A stretch of 64,000 nt of DNA from Microbispora triticiradicis. GTDB lineage: Bacteria > Actinomycetota > Actinomycetes > Streptosporangiales > Streptosporangiaceae. Position numbers and translations under genes: made by a program. Location: contig QFZU02000057.1 in NCBI GenBank assembly GCA_003260025.2, positions 1 through 64,000 of the forward strand. Direction: 5' to 3'. Positions 23,697-31,802 of this stretch are shown piece after piece. A model generated the notes under the pieces. That model searched no databases. It was not told the DNA's origin and was given only the letters and a program-made list of their open reading frames with translations. Position 1 is the stretch's first letter; every line of letters begins with the position of its first letter.

Positions 23697-24530
23697 TCAG
23701 GTCGTGAGGGTGCGGAGGAAGGCGAGGCCGTCGGTGGCGAGGGCGTCCTGGCTGGGGGCCAGGGGACGCCAGACGGACGCCGCGGTGGCGATGGTCTTGT
23801 TGTCGGCGGTGAAGGACTCGATCACGAGCGGGCCGGCGTAGCCCACGTCGCGGACGGCCGCGGCGAAGCCCGGCCAGTCGAAGTGGTCGGCGCCCGGGGC
23901 GCCGCGGTCGGTCCCGCACACCTGGAGGTGCGCGATCCTGCCGCCCGCCAGGCGGACGGCCGCGAGGGGGTCCTTCTCCTCGATGTTCAGGTGGTAGGTG
24001 TCGAGGGCGAGCCCGCACTCCTCCGGGAGCGCGTCGAGTGCCTGCTCCACCGTGTTGATGACGCTGGTCTCGTACCGGTTGAGCGGTTCGACGCCGATCC
24101 TGATCCCGCGTTCGGCCGCGTACGCGACGACCGGTTTCAGGTTCTCCCGCAGCTCGCCGTAGATCGCGCGCCGCTCGTCCGGGCTCATCCGCCAGGCCCG
24201 GCCGACCGAGGCGTACGCGGGCCCGCTGACCGCCGGTGCGCCCACGGTCACCGCCACGTCCACGCAGTGCCGCAGGTAGTCCTGGGTCTCCCGGACGACC
24301 TGCGGCGAGGCGTCCACGAGTTCACGTCCCGGCGGCATCGTGAGCACGACCGACGCGCCGAGCCCGAGCCCGTCCAGGAGGGCCGCCGCCCGCTCCGGGT
24401 CCCAGTCACCGCGATGCTCGACCGGCAGTTCGACGACGTCGAACCCCCAGTCCGCGATCCTCGGCGCGAGGCGGGCCAGGGCCTCGTCGGTGAGCGGCGA
24501 GACCCAGACCCAGGTGTTCACCCCGATCAC
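23697..24530 (-). CDS. Sugar phosphate isomerase/epimerase (TIM barrel)
   Basis: A 277-aa AP-endonuclease-2-like TIM barrel, starting at GTG 24530 and overlapping the binding-protein stop as GTGA. Motifs include FDVVELPVEHRGDW, GIRIGVEPLNRYETSVINTVEQAL with the metal-binding Glu, LALDTYHLNIEEKDP with Asp and His, and IAHLQVCGTDRGAPGADHFDW. This is the D-tagatose/psicose 3-epimerase-like group, which acts on ketoses or 3-keto-sugars. It is the last gene of the sugar ABC operon, so it probably converts the imported sugar. Confidence 0.88.
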   Translation of the reverse strand: MIGVNTWVWVSPLTDEALARLAPRIADWGFDVVELPVEHRGDWDPERAAALLDGLGLGASVVLTMPPGRELVDASPQVVRETQDYLRHCVDVAVTVGAPAVSGPAYASVGRAWRMSPDERRAIYGELRENLKPVVAYAAERGIRIGVEPLNRYETSVINTVEQALDALPEECGLALDTYHLNIEEKDPLAAVRLAGGRIAHLQVCGTDRGAPGADHFDWPGFAAAVRDVGYAGPLVIESFTADNKTIATAASVWRPLAPSQDALATDGLAFLRTLTT

Positions 24531-25750
24531 GACGTGCCGCCCCACTTCTCGGGGTAGCCGGGCAGGTCCTCGCAGCCGCAGAGGGCGTAGTGCAGCGGCG
24601 GCATGCCGGGCTTGAGGTAGGTGGCGAGGTTCTCCTGGGTGATCGCCGGCTGCGGCAGGTTCCAGACCTTCGGCACCTGCTCGCCCTTGAGGATCTTGAG
24701 CGCCGCGATGACGGGGGTGCGCCACTGGTACGTCGGGTAGGTCGGCGCGATCGCGGTCAGCTTCGCGTCGCTCCACTTCTTCAGGAAGTCCTGCTGGTCC
24801 TCGCCGTTGATCGGCGGCACGGGCTGGCCCGCGTCCTCGAACGCCTCGACGGCCGCGACGGCGGTGGCGCCCGCGTCCATCCAGACTCCGTCGAGCTTGC
24901 CGTACCGCTGGATGTAGTCGCTGACCACGCTCTTGGTCTTCGCGGCGTCGCCGTCGGTGAACTCCACGCCGACGACCTGGAGGTCGCTCTTGTCGAACGC
25001 CACCTTCGCCGCCGACCACCGGGTCTCCAGCACGTCCACGCCGGGCAGGATGCGCAGCGCCAGGATCTTCCCGCCGGCCGGCACCTTGTCGACGAGGAAC
25101 TCGGCCGCCGCGGCGCCGAAGGCGTAGCCGCCGATCGGCTTGATGAAGGTCACCGGGCAGTCGGTCTGGACGCCCCGGTCGAACACGATGACCGGCACCT
25201 TCGGGCAGGCGCCGGACACCGCGGGGGTCAGCGTGGCCGTGGTGTTGGGCGAGACGATCAGCGCGTCGCAGCCCTTCCCCGTCAGTTCCGCGATGTCGGA
25301 GATCTGCTTGTCGTCCTTGCCCTCGGCGTCCAGGGCGGTGAACTTCGTGATCTCCTTGTGCTGGGCGACCTCCGCCTGCATGGTCTTCCAGCCGACCTGC
25401 CGCCACGGGTTGTCCACCGCGGCGTTGGAGAAGCACAGGTGGTACGGCCCGGCCTTCTTGTACTTGGCGGTGTCGATGAGCTGGGGATCGATGCTCTGCT
25501 CCCACGGCTTGTCCGACGGGCCGGTCGGCTGGGCCTTGCGCATCGCCATCTGGGCGTCGTAGTCGGCCTGCACGAAGAACTTCGACTGCTCCCCGGTGCC
25601 CTTGTCCGCCGGTCCGGCGGATCCGGCCGGCGCCCCGGAAGGCGCCCCGGAGGCGGAGGGCGCGGGTTTGTCGCTGGTGCACGCCGCCACCGGCAGCGTC
25701 AGCACGGCGAGCGCGGCGGCGGCGAGGAACCGCCGCGAATATGAAAGCAT
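24527..25750 (-). CDS. Sugar ABC transporter substrate-binding lipoprotein
   Basis: A 407-aa precursor with AAGGAAG before the ATG. The lipobox is LTLPVAACTS; a Ser/Pro/Gly linker follows. The mature part is a periplasmic-binding-protein fold of the ribose/TMAO-like class: VDNPWRQVGWKTMQAEVAQH, LTGKGCDALIVSPNTTATLTPAV, KVPVIVFDRGVQTDCPVTFI and LDGVWMDAGATAVAAVEAFED. The ligand is probably a sugar or cyclic polyol. It sits between the permeases and the epimerase. Confidence 0.9.
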   Translation of the reverse strand: MLSYSRRFLAAAALAVLTLPVAACTSDKPAPSASGAPSGAPAGSAGPADKGTGEQSKFFVQADYDAQMAMRKAQPTGPSDKPWEQSIDPQLIDTAKYKKAGPYHLCFSNAAVDNPWRQVGWKTMQAEVAQHKEITKFTALDAEGKDDKQISDIAELTGKGCDALIVSPNTTATLTPAVSGACPKVPVIVFDRGVQTDCPVTFIKPIGGYAFGAAAAEFLVDKVPAGGKILALRILPGVDVLETRWSAAKVAFDKSDLQVVGVEFTDGDAAKTKSVVSDYIQRYGKLDGVWMDAGATAVAAVEAFEDAGQPVPPINGEDQQDFLKKWSDAKLTAIAPTYPTYQWRTPVIAALKILKGEQVPKVWNLPQPAITQENLATYLKPGMPPLHYALCGCEDLPGYPEKWGGTS

Positions 25751-25763
25751 CGTCTTCCTTCCC

Positions 25764-26696
25764 TTATGAGGCAGCCGCGGCTCTCGCGCGTGGGAAGCGC
25801 ACGGCTCCCAGCGCCACCGCGGCGATGATGATCACGCCCTGTACGGCCGGCTCCAGCGCCCCCGAGATGCCGTACAGGTTGAGCAGGGTGAACAGCGCCT
25901 CCAAAGTGAAGGCGCCCGCCATCGCGGCGGCCACGGAGCCGCGGCCGCCTCCGAGGACCACGCCACCGAGCACCACAGCGGTGATGGCCTGGAACTCCAG
26001 GCCCTTGCCGACCTGCGCGGACACTCCCGCGAAGCCGCCGAGCAGGATCGCGGCGACCGCCGCGGACAGCCCGGAGATCATGAACGCCACCGTCCGGACC
26101 CGGGCGACCCGGACCCCGGACAGCGCAGCGGCGCGGTCGTTGTCCCCGGCCGCGACGAGCGTGTGGCCGAACCGGGCGCGCGTCGCCCAGACGGCGGCCG
26201 CCGCCACCGCGACGAGGATCAGGACCGACCAGGGCACCGGGCCGAGGCTCCCCCGGCCCAGCTGGCGGAACTGCTCGGACAGCGCGCCCCGGGGCGACCC
26301 GCCCGTCCAGAGGAAGACCGCTCCCGAAAGGATCAGCAGCATGCCGAGCGTCGTGATGAACGACGGGACGCGGAGCAGGGTGGTGACGGCCCCGTTGACC
26401 AGCCCGACGATCAGTCCGAACGCGATCATCAGGGCCAGCACGGGCCAGGTCGCCTCCGCCGAGCCGTCGATGAGCCGGGCGGCGATCACCACCTCGGCGG
26501 TGACGAGGGAGCCGACCGACAGGTCGAACTCGCCGGACACGATGACGAAGTACTGCCCGGCCGCGAGGATCACCAGCGGCGCGGCCCGTTTGACGAAGGC
26601 GAGGAAGGCTGTCGGTTCCAGGAAGTACGGGTTGACGACCGCGATCGCGACCAGCAGCCCGGCCAGCACCACGAAGATCGGTAGCGCTCGTCTCAT
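25764..26696 (-). CDS. Sugar ABC transporter permease (RbsC-like) 2
   Basis: A 310-aa BPD_transp_2 permease with eight to nine membrane segments. The family signature is VSGEFDLSVGSLVTAEVV plus AITAVVLGGVVLGGGRGSVAAAMAG. Its ATG overlaps the stop of permease 1 (26693-26696). Together the two permeases form a heterodimeric channel. Confidence 0.92.
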   Translation of the reverse strand: MRRALPIFVVLAGLLVAIAVVNPYFLEPTAFLAFVKRAAPLVILAAGQYFVIVSGEFDLSVGSLVTAEVVIAARLIDGSAEATWPVLALMIAFGLIVGLVNGAVTTLLRVPSFITTLGMLLILSGAVFLWTGGSPRGALSEQFRQLGRGSLGPVPWSVLILVAVAAAAVWATRARFGHTLVAAGDNDRAAALSGVRVARVRTVAFMISGLSAAVAAILLGGFAGVSAQVGKGLEFQAITAVVLGGVVLGGGRGSVAAAMAGAFTLEALFTLLNLYGISGALEPAVQGVIIIAAVALGAVRFPRARAAAAS

Positions 26697-27694
26697 CTGG
26701 TCCGCCTTCCGCGGGCGTAGATCGCCAGGGCGGCCACCAGGATCACGCCCCGTACGACGTCCTTGGCGAAGGAGTTGACCTCAAGCTGGTTGAAGATGCT
26801 GTCGAGGACGGCCAGGAGCAGGACTCCGCCGACGGTCCCGGCCACCCCGCCGCGGCCTCCGGCCAGCGCGGTCCCGCCGAGCACCACCGCCGCGATCGAC
26901 TCCAGGTCGTACCCGCCGTCGGTGCCGACCGTCGGCGCGCCCGCCCCGAGCCGGGAGGCGAGCAGCAGCCCGGCGATCCCGGCGCAGACCGAGCAGAGCA
27001 CGTGGGCGATGACCACCACCCGCTCGGTGCGCACCCCGGAGAGGCGCGCCACCTCGGCGTCCCCGCCCACGGCGTAGATCCGGTAGCCCAGCCGGGTCCG
27101 GCTGAGCAGGAGCCACGCGCCCGCCGCCACCGCGGCCCACAGCAGCGCCGACACCGGCAGCGGCCCGATCCGGTCGTACCCGAGATGCTGGAAGGACTCG
27201 GGCACGCTGCCGGCCGGTCCGTCGTACCGCGCGTCCAGCGCGCCCCTGACGACCAGCGCGACCCCGAGGGTGGCGATGAAGGCGTGCACCCGGAGCCGGG
27301 TGACGATCAGGCCGTTCACCAGCCCGATCAGCGCGCTCACCGCCAGCGCCGCGGCGACCGCGGCCGGGACTCCTGAGTCGGCGCCCGCCATGATCTCGGC
27401 GGTGACCAGCGAGGTCAGGCTGATCAGGTAGGCGACCGAGAGGTCCAGGCTGCCGGCCAGGATCACCAGCGTCTGGCCGACCGCGACGATGCCCAGCGCC
27501 GCCGACCGCTGCTGGATGCCGACGATGTTCTCCTGGCCGAGGAACGTCCCGCCGTCCAGGGCGAAGACCAGCCAGCCGAGCACGACGAGCAGGACCAGCG
27601 CGACGTAGACGGGCCGCGCGGGCCGGTCGGCCGAGATTCTGCGGAGCAAGGAGCCTCCGGCGGGCACGCGCCCGAGTTTCAGCTGCTGGGTCAT
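26693..27694 (-). CDS. Sugar ABC transporter permease (RbsC-like) 1
   Basis: A 333-aa BPD_transp_2 permease with LAGSLDLSVAYLISLTSLVTAEIM and SIAAVVLGGTALAGGRGGVAGTVGG. Its ATG overlaps the ATPase stop (27691-27694). It shares the same fold and signature order as its partner, indicating an ancient duplication. Confidence 0.92.
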   Translation of the reverse strand: MTQQLKLGRVPAGGSLLRRISADRPARPVYVALVLLVVLGWLVFALDGGTFLGQENIVGIQQRSAALGIVAVGQTLVILAGSLDLSVAYLISLTSLVTAEIMAGADSGVPAAVAAALAVSALIGLVNGLIVTRLRVHAFIATLGVALVVRGALDARYDGPAGSVPESFQHLGYDRIGPLPVSALLWAAVAAGAWLLLSRTRLGYRIYAVGGDAEVARLSGVRTERVVVIAHVLCSVCAGIAGLLLASRLGAGAPTVGTDGGYDLESIAAVVLGGTALAGGRGGVAGTVGGVLLLAVLDSIFNQLEVNSFAKDVVRGVILVAALAIYARGRRTR

Positions 27695-29124
27695 GACGCG
27701 GCCGCCAGGCGCATCACGGCCTCCTCGGTGGAGCCCGCGGGCAGCTCTCCGACGAGGCGGCCGTCCCGCAGCACCACGATGCGGTCGCTCATGCCGATGA
27801 GCTCGGGCAGCTCGGAGGAGATCATCAGGACGGCCATGCCGTCCCGGGCGAGCTCACGCATCAGGTCGTGGATGGCGGCCTTGGCGCCGACGTCGACGCC
27901 GCGGGTGGGTTCGTCGAACAGCAGCACGCGCGGCGCCACCGTCATCCACTTGGCCAGCACGACCTTCTGCTGGTTGCCCCCGGACAGCAGCCGGACCTCC
28001 TGGGCGGGCCGGGGCGGGCTGAGCCGCACGCGTTCGAGCAGCCGCTCGACCCCGGTGCGAGGCGCTCCGGTGGCCCGGGCGACGAGCAGGGCGTTGTCGC
28101 GCACCCGCTGGTTGGGCAGGAGTCCCTCGGCCTTGCGGTCCTCGGTTACCAGGCCGATCCCCGCGGCGATGCCCTCGCGGACCGAGCGGGGGCGGCGGGG
28201 CGTCATCTCGCCGCTGGTGAAGGGCTCCGCGCCGAACAGCGCCTTGGCCAGCTCGGTGCGGCCCGAGCCCTGCAGCCCGGCCACCCCCACGATCTCCCCG
28301 GCGCGCAGGTCGAGGTCGATGTCGTGGAGCCGGGCGTTGCCGCCGCCGCGTACGCTGAGGATCACCTCTCCGGGTGGTCCGGCCGCGCGGGGCGGATAGT
28401 ACGAGTCGAGCTCCCGGCCGACCATCAGGCGGACCAGGCCCGCGGTGTCCAGGCTCGACGCCTCCGCGGTGGTGACCCGGGCGCCGTCCTTGAGCACGGT
28501 GATCCGGTCGGCGAGGTCGAAGATCTCGCGGAGCCGGTGGGAGACGTAGAGGACCGCGATGCCGCGCGCGGTGAGCCGCCGCACCAGCGTGTAGAGCAGT
28601 TCCACCTCGTGATCGGCGAGGGGGGCGGTCGGCTCGTCCATCACCACGATCCGGGCGTTCAGCGACAGCGCCTTGGCGATCTCGACGACCTGCTGCCGCG
28701 CGACCGAGAGCCGCCGGACGAGATCGCGCGGCCCGAACGACTCCTCGCCGAGAGACTTCAGCAGCTCGTCGGTCGCCGACTCCATCGCCGCCCGGTCGAC
28801 CAGTCCCCGCCGGACGGGCTCCCGGCCGAGGAAGACGTTCTCTGCGACCGTCCGCTCCGGCAGCAGGGTGAGCTCCTGGTAGATGATCGCCACCCCGGCC
28901 CGCTGCGCCTCGATCGGATGCCCGAACGTCACGCTCCGGCCGTCGATCTCGATCGTCCCCTCGTCCGGCGCGTGCACGCCGGCGAGGATCTTCATGAGCG
29001 TCGACTTGCCCGCGCCGTTCTCCCCCACCACCGCGTGGACCTCGCCGGCGGACACCTCCAGGTCGACACCGCCGAGCACCCGGACGCCCAGGAAGCTCTT
29101 GCCGATGCCGGTCATCCTCAGCAC
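27691..29124 (-). CDS. Sugar ABC transporter ATPase with two nucleotide-binding domains (RbsA-like)
   Basis: A 477-aa protein starting at GTG 29124 with GGAGGG eight nt upstream. Domain 1 has Walker A GENGAGKSTLMKIL, signature LSVARQQVVEIAKAL and Walker B IVVMDEPTAPL. Domain 2 has a degenerate Walker A GLQGSGRTELAKAL, signature LSGGNQQKVVLAKW and Walker B VLLFDEPTRGVDVG. This tandem architecture is diagnostic of ribose/xylose/galactose-type importers. It is the first gene of a five-gene coupled operon. Confidence 0.94.
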   Translation of the reverse strand: MLRMTGIGKSFLGVRVLGGVDLEVSAGEVHAVVGENGAGKSTLMKILAGVHAPDEGTIEIDGRSVTFGHPIEAQRAGVAIIYQELTLLPERTVAENVFLGREPVRRGLVDRAAMESATDELLKSLGEESFGPRDLVRRLSVARQQVVEIAKALSLNARIVVMDEPTAPLADHEVELLYTLVRRLTARGIAVLYVSHRLREIFDLADRITVLKDGARVTTAEASSLDTAGLVRLMVGRELDSYYPPRAAGPPGEVILSVRGGGNARLHDIDLDLRAGEIVGVAGLQGSGRTELAKALFGAEPFTSGEMTPRRPRSVREGIAAGIGLVTEDRKAEGLLPNQRVRDNALLVARATGAPRTGVERLLERVRLSPPRPAQEVRLLSGGNQQKVVLAKWMTVAPRVLLFDEPTRGVDVGAKAAIHDLMRELARDGMAVLMISSELPELIGMSDRIVVLRDGRLVGELPAGSTEEAVMRLAAAS

Positions 29125-29362
29125 GCGGCCCGCCCTCCGGGACGTCGTGCCGGGCCGGCCGGGACGAGCCCCCGTGCCGTACGGGGTGGAGAGTCATGCA
29201 CGGGGATCTCCTAAGCGGGGGGTGGGAGTCGTGCCGGGCCGGGCGCACGGTTCACCCGGCCGGCCACCGGGGAGGAGGACCCGGCGACCGGCCGGCGCGC
29301 GTTCCGCTCCGGTGGACGACGGGTGACTCGGGAAGGGATTCAGCCTGGTCACAGGGAGCGGA

Positions 29363-29374
29363 CGAACCGATTCG
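29363..29374. promoter_or_regulatory. LacI-like operator before sugar ABC operon
   Basis: CGAACCGATTCG fits the CGAA-NCGN-TTCG pattern of many actinobacterial LacI-family operators. It lies 239 nt before the ATPase start, next to an AT-rich stretch. Confidence 0.35.
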
Positions 29375-29738
29375 GGAAGAAAATAGGTCTACCAAACTTC
29401 TGTTGTCAAGCACGCTTATTTTCGTGCCATGGAGACTTCTTCTCCCGTTCCGCACCAGAGTTTCGCCACCTTCCTGCGGAAGTTGCCCTTTCACAGGACA
29501 ATGACCATGTCATGGCGACCGGGGACCCCCACTCCACAGCCATCGGAGATCTTCCGTCAGGGTCGTGGACGAAATGAGTATGAAACTTTCACGCTCATGC
29601 CGAGGCCGCGCCGGACCCCTTTTCATACCTGCGGACCCGCCCCCGGGGCGCACAGCCGCGCGCTCCTGACATGGGAAAAGGGACTCCTGGCACTATCGGG
29701 AGAAAATCCCCCGAATCAGCACATGCCTCCGCCTTACC

Positions 29739-29774
29739 AAAAAACCGGCGCGGCCCCGATCAGGGCCGCGCCGG
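29739..29774 (-). terminator. Rho-independent terminator of DUF1080 gene
   Basis: Read on the minus strand, CCGGCGCGGCCC pairs with GGGCCGCGCCGG over 12 bp with a 6-nt loop, followed by six T. It lies 73 nt past the stop at 29847. Confidence 0.85.
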
Positions 29775-29846
29775 AAGTCGCGCCGGGTACGGCGAGGCAG
29801 AGTGGGACTCCGGATACCTCGCCGTTCCCCGGGTGGACGGATGACC

Positions 29847-31682
29847 TCAGACGCGAGTCCACTTCTGGTTGTTCTGACCGTTACATGTGTAGATCTGCGC
29901 CTTTGTTCCATTGGCGGTGCCGCTGACATCCAGGCACTTGTTCGCGCCGACGGCGGTGATGCTGCCGTCGGAGTTGAAGCGCCACTTCTGGTTGTTCTGG
30001 CCGTTGCAGTCCCAGATGATGACCGCGGTGCCGTTGGCGGTGCCGCCGCCGTTGACGTCGAGGCACTTGTTGCCGTAGACCCGCAGCTCAGTGGCGCTGG
30101 TGGAGGTCCACTTCTGGTTGTTCCCGCCGTTGCAGTCCCAGATCAGCACCGTCGCGCCGTTCGACTGCGAGGCGCCGTTGACGTCCAGGCACCGGCCCGA
30201 CGCCACACCCCGCAGCGCGGTCGTGCTCGTCGTGGGCGGAGTCGGCGACGCGGACGGAGAAGCGGACGGAGAAGCGGACGGAGAGGGGGACGGGGAGGGC
30301 GAGGGGGACTGCGACGGGCCGCTCAGTTCCTTGATGCGGATGTTCCGGTAGGCCACCACGTTGCCGGACCCGTGGTTCTGGATGCCGATGTATCCCTGCT
30401 GCAGGGATCGCGCCGGGTTTGTATTGGTGAAGTCGTTGATCTTGCTGCCGTTCAGGAAGACCTGCAGCCGCTCGCCCTCGACGAGCAGTTCGTAGGTGTT
30501 CCACTGACCCGGCGGGTTCAGCGCCGCGTCACGTGCGGCGAGGTCGGCCGACTTGACGCCGTAGATCGCCCCGGTCGTCTTGTCCGCGGTGTCGGTGGCG
30601 TCGATCTGGACCTCGTACCCCGTGTCGAGGGCCGTCTGGGGGTCGCTGGTGGGCGGGAACCCGACGATCACGCCGGAGTTGGAGTCGCCGGTCATCCTCC
30701 AGTCGAGCTTGAGGGAGTAGGAGCCGAACTCCTTGGCGTTGTACCACAGCATGCCCATGCCGCCCTGGGAGGTCAGCGTGGCGTCGCTGTTGGTGAACGA
30801 GCCGGGCCCGGCCTGCGTCCAGCCGGAGGTCGACCCGTTGTACAGGGTCGTGTAGCCGGTCTCCGGACGGCAGTCGGCGTTCGTGGCCTTGGCCGCGTAG
30901 CGGATGCCGCCGAGCAGCAGGGTGCGGAAGTTGGAATCGGCGTACGACTCCTGGGTGTGCCCGAGACCGGTGTAGAACGACCGGCCGGACGCCTGCGGGT
31001 GGCACCAGGTGACCGGGTGGTCGCCCATGTTCCCGCCGCTGTAGCTGCTCTCGTTCAGGCTCTGCAGCACGTGCACGTTGGCGCGCGGGTTTGTGCGGTA
31101 GTTGTACCACTCGTCGGTGCGCGTCCAGGTCTGGCCGAGATGGGCGGTGGCCGCGTGCGCGCGGTCCTCCTCCTTGAGGGTGGCCTGCTGGATCGCCGGG
31201 TGGTCCTTGAACCAGGCGCCCATCAGCTGCCCGTAGTAGGGCCAGTCGTACTCGGTGTCGGACGCCGAGTGCACGCCGACGTAACCGCCCCCGCCGTCGA
31301 CGTACGACTGGAAGGCGGTCTGCTGGGTGGCGTTGAGGACGTCGCCGGTGGTGCTGAGGAACACCACGGCCTTGTACTGCGCGAGGTTGCCCGACGTGAA
31401 CGCGTTCGCGTCCTCCGTGGCGTCCACGGCGAAGTCGTTGGCGGCGCCGAGTTCACGGATGGCCTGGATGCCGGCGGGGATGGAGTCGTGCCGGAACGCG
31501 GCCGTCTTGGAGAACACCAGCACCTTGAAGGCGGCGGCCTGGGCGTGGGTGGCGGGGACCACCATCGCGGCGGCGGCGGTGGTGAACGCCACCGCGGTCG
31601 CCGACAGGCGTCGCAGCACCGACGCCTTCCGGTCGCCTCCCGCACCGCGCCCGGGCGCGGCGGGGGTCAGATGTCGCAGCAT
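29847..31682 (-). CDS. Secreted ThuA / DUF1080 / CBM13 protein
   Basis: A 611-aa protein with AAAGGA before ATG 31682 and a signal peptide ending near THAQAAA. Domains: ThuA-like (about 50-265, FKVLVFSKTAAFRHDSIPAG, VHSASDTEYDWPYYGQLMG, WCHPQASGRSFYTGLGH), DUF1080 (about 270-455, YNGSTSGWTQAGPGSF, GVIVGFPPT, YEVQIDATD), now known to include 3-keto-disaccharide hydrolases, then an SP linker and a CBM13 module. The pairing of ThuA with DUF1080 suggests breakdown of 3-keto-glycosides outside the cell, feeding the transporter/epimerase operon downstream (inference). Confidence 0.9.
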   Translation of the reverse strand: MLRHLTPAAPGRGAGGDRKASVLRRLSATAVAFTTAAAAMVVPATHAQAAAFKVLVFSKTAAFRHDSIPAGIQAIRELGAANDFAVDATEDANAFTSGNLAQYKAVVFLSTTGDVLNATQQTAFQSYVDGGGGYVGVHSASDTEYDWPYYGQLMGAWFKDHPAIQQATLKEEDRAHAATAHLGQTWTRTDEWYNYRTNPRANVHVLQSLNESSYSGGNMGDHPVTWCHPQASGRSFYTGLGHTQESYADSNFRTLLLGGIRYAAKATNADCRPETGYTTLYNGSTSGWTQAGPGSFTNSDATLTSQGGMGMLWYNAKEFGSYSLKLDWRMTGDSNSGVIVGFPPTSDPQTALDTGYEVQIDATDTADKTTGAIYGVKSADLAARDAALNPPGQWNTYELLVEGERLQVFLNGSKINDFTNTNPARSLQQGYIGIQNHGSGNVVAYRNIRIKELSGPSQSPSPSPSPSPSASPSASPSASPTPPTTSTTALRGVASGRCLDVNGASQSNGATVLIWDCNGGNNQKWTSTSATELRVYGNKCLDVNGGGTANGTAVIIWDCNGQNNQKWRFNSDGSITAVGANKCLDVSGTANGTKAQIYTCNGQNNQKWTRV

Positions 31683-31802
31683 GGATGTCCTTTCGTCGCG
31701 GCGCCCGGCGCGGTCCCCGTCCCTCCTCGTCGAGGGCGGGGCCGTGCCGGGCGTCGCATCAGGTGGTGGATCGGTTGGTGGGGAGTGGCCTGCGGGACGG
31801 CG

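Larger units (their letters stand above)
29125..29846. other. Intergenic region before sugar ABC operon
   Basis: 720 bp without a convincing gene. It holds the promoter region of the sugar ABC operon, with AT-rich sequence around 29375-29420, the LacI-like CGAACCGATTCG at 29363-29374, and at its right end the terminator of the DUF1080 gene. ORFs in the region lack coding features. Confidence 0.5.

Noticed and set aside
23697-25682. Apparent 661-aa fusion of the epimerase with upstream sequence
   Set aside because: The first part is another frame of the binding-protein gene; GTG 24530 with GTGA overlap is the true start.
29380-29410. Fifth Rrf2-like operator before the sugar ABC operon
   Set aside because: CTACCAAACTTCTG lacks the ACT-N5-AGT symmetry of the other four sites.
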